In this document: one piece after another, positions 55,474-55,593 of the stretch
How positions within the stretch are numbered: the stretch's first letter is position 1
Layout of the letters: every line of letters starts with the position of its first letter
From: Nitrospirota bacterium
GTDB lineage: Bacteria > Nitrospirota > Nitrospiria > Nitrospirales > Nitrospiraceae
Assembly (NCBI GenBank): GCA_016207025.1
Contig: JACQQM010000100.1
Span: 1-55,593 of the forward strand
Length of the DNA stretch: 55,593 bases
Direction of reading: 5' to 3'
Translations under genes and position numbers: made by a program
Notes under the pieces: generated by a model
The model's input: the letters and a program-made list of their open reading frames with translations, nothing else
The model's database searches: none
Told to the model about the DNA's origin: nothing

Positions 55474-55593
55474 TTAGGGCATCCAGAGATACATGAATTG
55501 CGGCGTGCCTCCCCGCACCAGGGCCGACAGGTCGAACCCGGACAGCGCCGACAAGCCGCTTCCTCCGCCAAACAGTCGGGCATAAATGTTGGG
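55474..55593 (-). CDS. 3' end of an unidentified gene (partial)
   Basis: Only the last 39 codons lie in the window, open to the right edge and ending with TAA at 55474-55476. The protein end reads FGGGSGLSALSGFDLS then GGTPQFMYLWMP. Gly/Leu-rich, family not recognised. It lies about 40 bases upstream of the M48 gene on the same strand, so may share its operon. Confidence 0.5.
   Translation of the reverse strand, partial: PNIYARLFGGGSGLSALSGFDLSALVRGGTPQFMYLWMP

Overview
This window reads as a piece of the core chromosome of a GC-rich, Gram-negative (diderm) bacterium. The Kdo/heptose LPS genes, lipoproteins and Sec-exported proteins show two membranes. The gene set, the codon use and a 57-aa two-CxxC zinc-ribbon protein of a type I associate with Nitrospira suggest Nitrospirota, probably a Nitrospira relative. 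That assignment is inference from recall and could not be tested here. I see no rRNA, tRNA, CRISPR array, insertion sequence, prophage or plasmid function. Nearly all of the window is intact protein-coding sequence in short operons.

Layout from left to right. 1-8.1 kb is the least conserved part: an inverted-repeat element at the edge, a methyltransferase with a PqqD-like N-terminus, a membrane-anchored esterase/lipase, a secreted Ig/PKD-type protein, a histone-like basic/acidic protein, a peroxiredoxin, an exported Lon-type protease domain and, divergent from it, a pentapeptide-type repeat protein. 8.2-14.7 kb holds scpA-scpB, then a redox pair (FAD/Fe-S oxidoreductase and small membrane diheme cytochrome c), a beta-grasp protein and a DEAD-box helicase. 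14.9-26.5 kb holds accA and dnaE (minus), purH, purD and a TsaC/Sua5 protein (plus), a lipoprotein, an FmdB zinc ribbon, and rsmD-coaD-aminotransferase (minus). 26.5-33.9 kb holds the small zinc ribbon gene, radC, an exported YqgE/AlgH protein with an EF-G-like GTPase, and an RCK-C coiled-coil protein upstream of an HtrA protease.

34.0-43.2 kb is one long minus-strand envelope run: lepA, lepB, rfaE1 (heptose kinase), kdsB, pyrG, kdsA, kdsD, pgsA, plsY. It couples signal peptide cleavage, Kdo and heptose synthesis, CTP supply (needed for CMP-Kdo and CDP-diacylglycerol) and phospholipid synthesis. It starts from a perfect-consensus sigma-70-type promoter whose -35 box overlaps that of the divergent bioA promoter. 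44.8-49.0 kb is a glycogen/alpha-glucan breakdown pair (GH133-type debranching enzyme and GH15-type glucoamylase). 49.0-55.6 kb (minus) holds an M48 lipoprotein protease, carB, greA, a SAM hydroxide adenosyltransferase-type protein and an exported FKBP isomerase, and is dotted with short filler repeats, one of them inserted in frame inside carB.

No clearly new multi-gene system stands out. The most interesting items are the palindromic repeat inserted in frame in carB, the overlapping consensus promoters of lepA and bioA, the zinc-ribbon locus with an antisense-pointing orphan promoter and operator-like repeat, the PqqD-like/methyltransferase fusion, the dehydrogenase/cytochrome pair, and the EF-G paralogue with altered GTPase motifs beside an exported AlgH. 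All promoter calls are hexamer-and-spacing matches made by eye.
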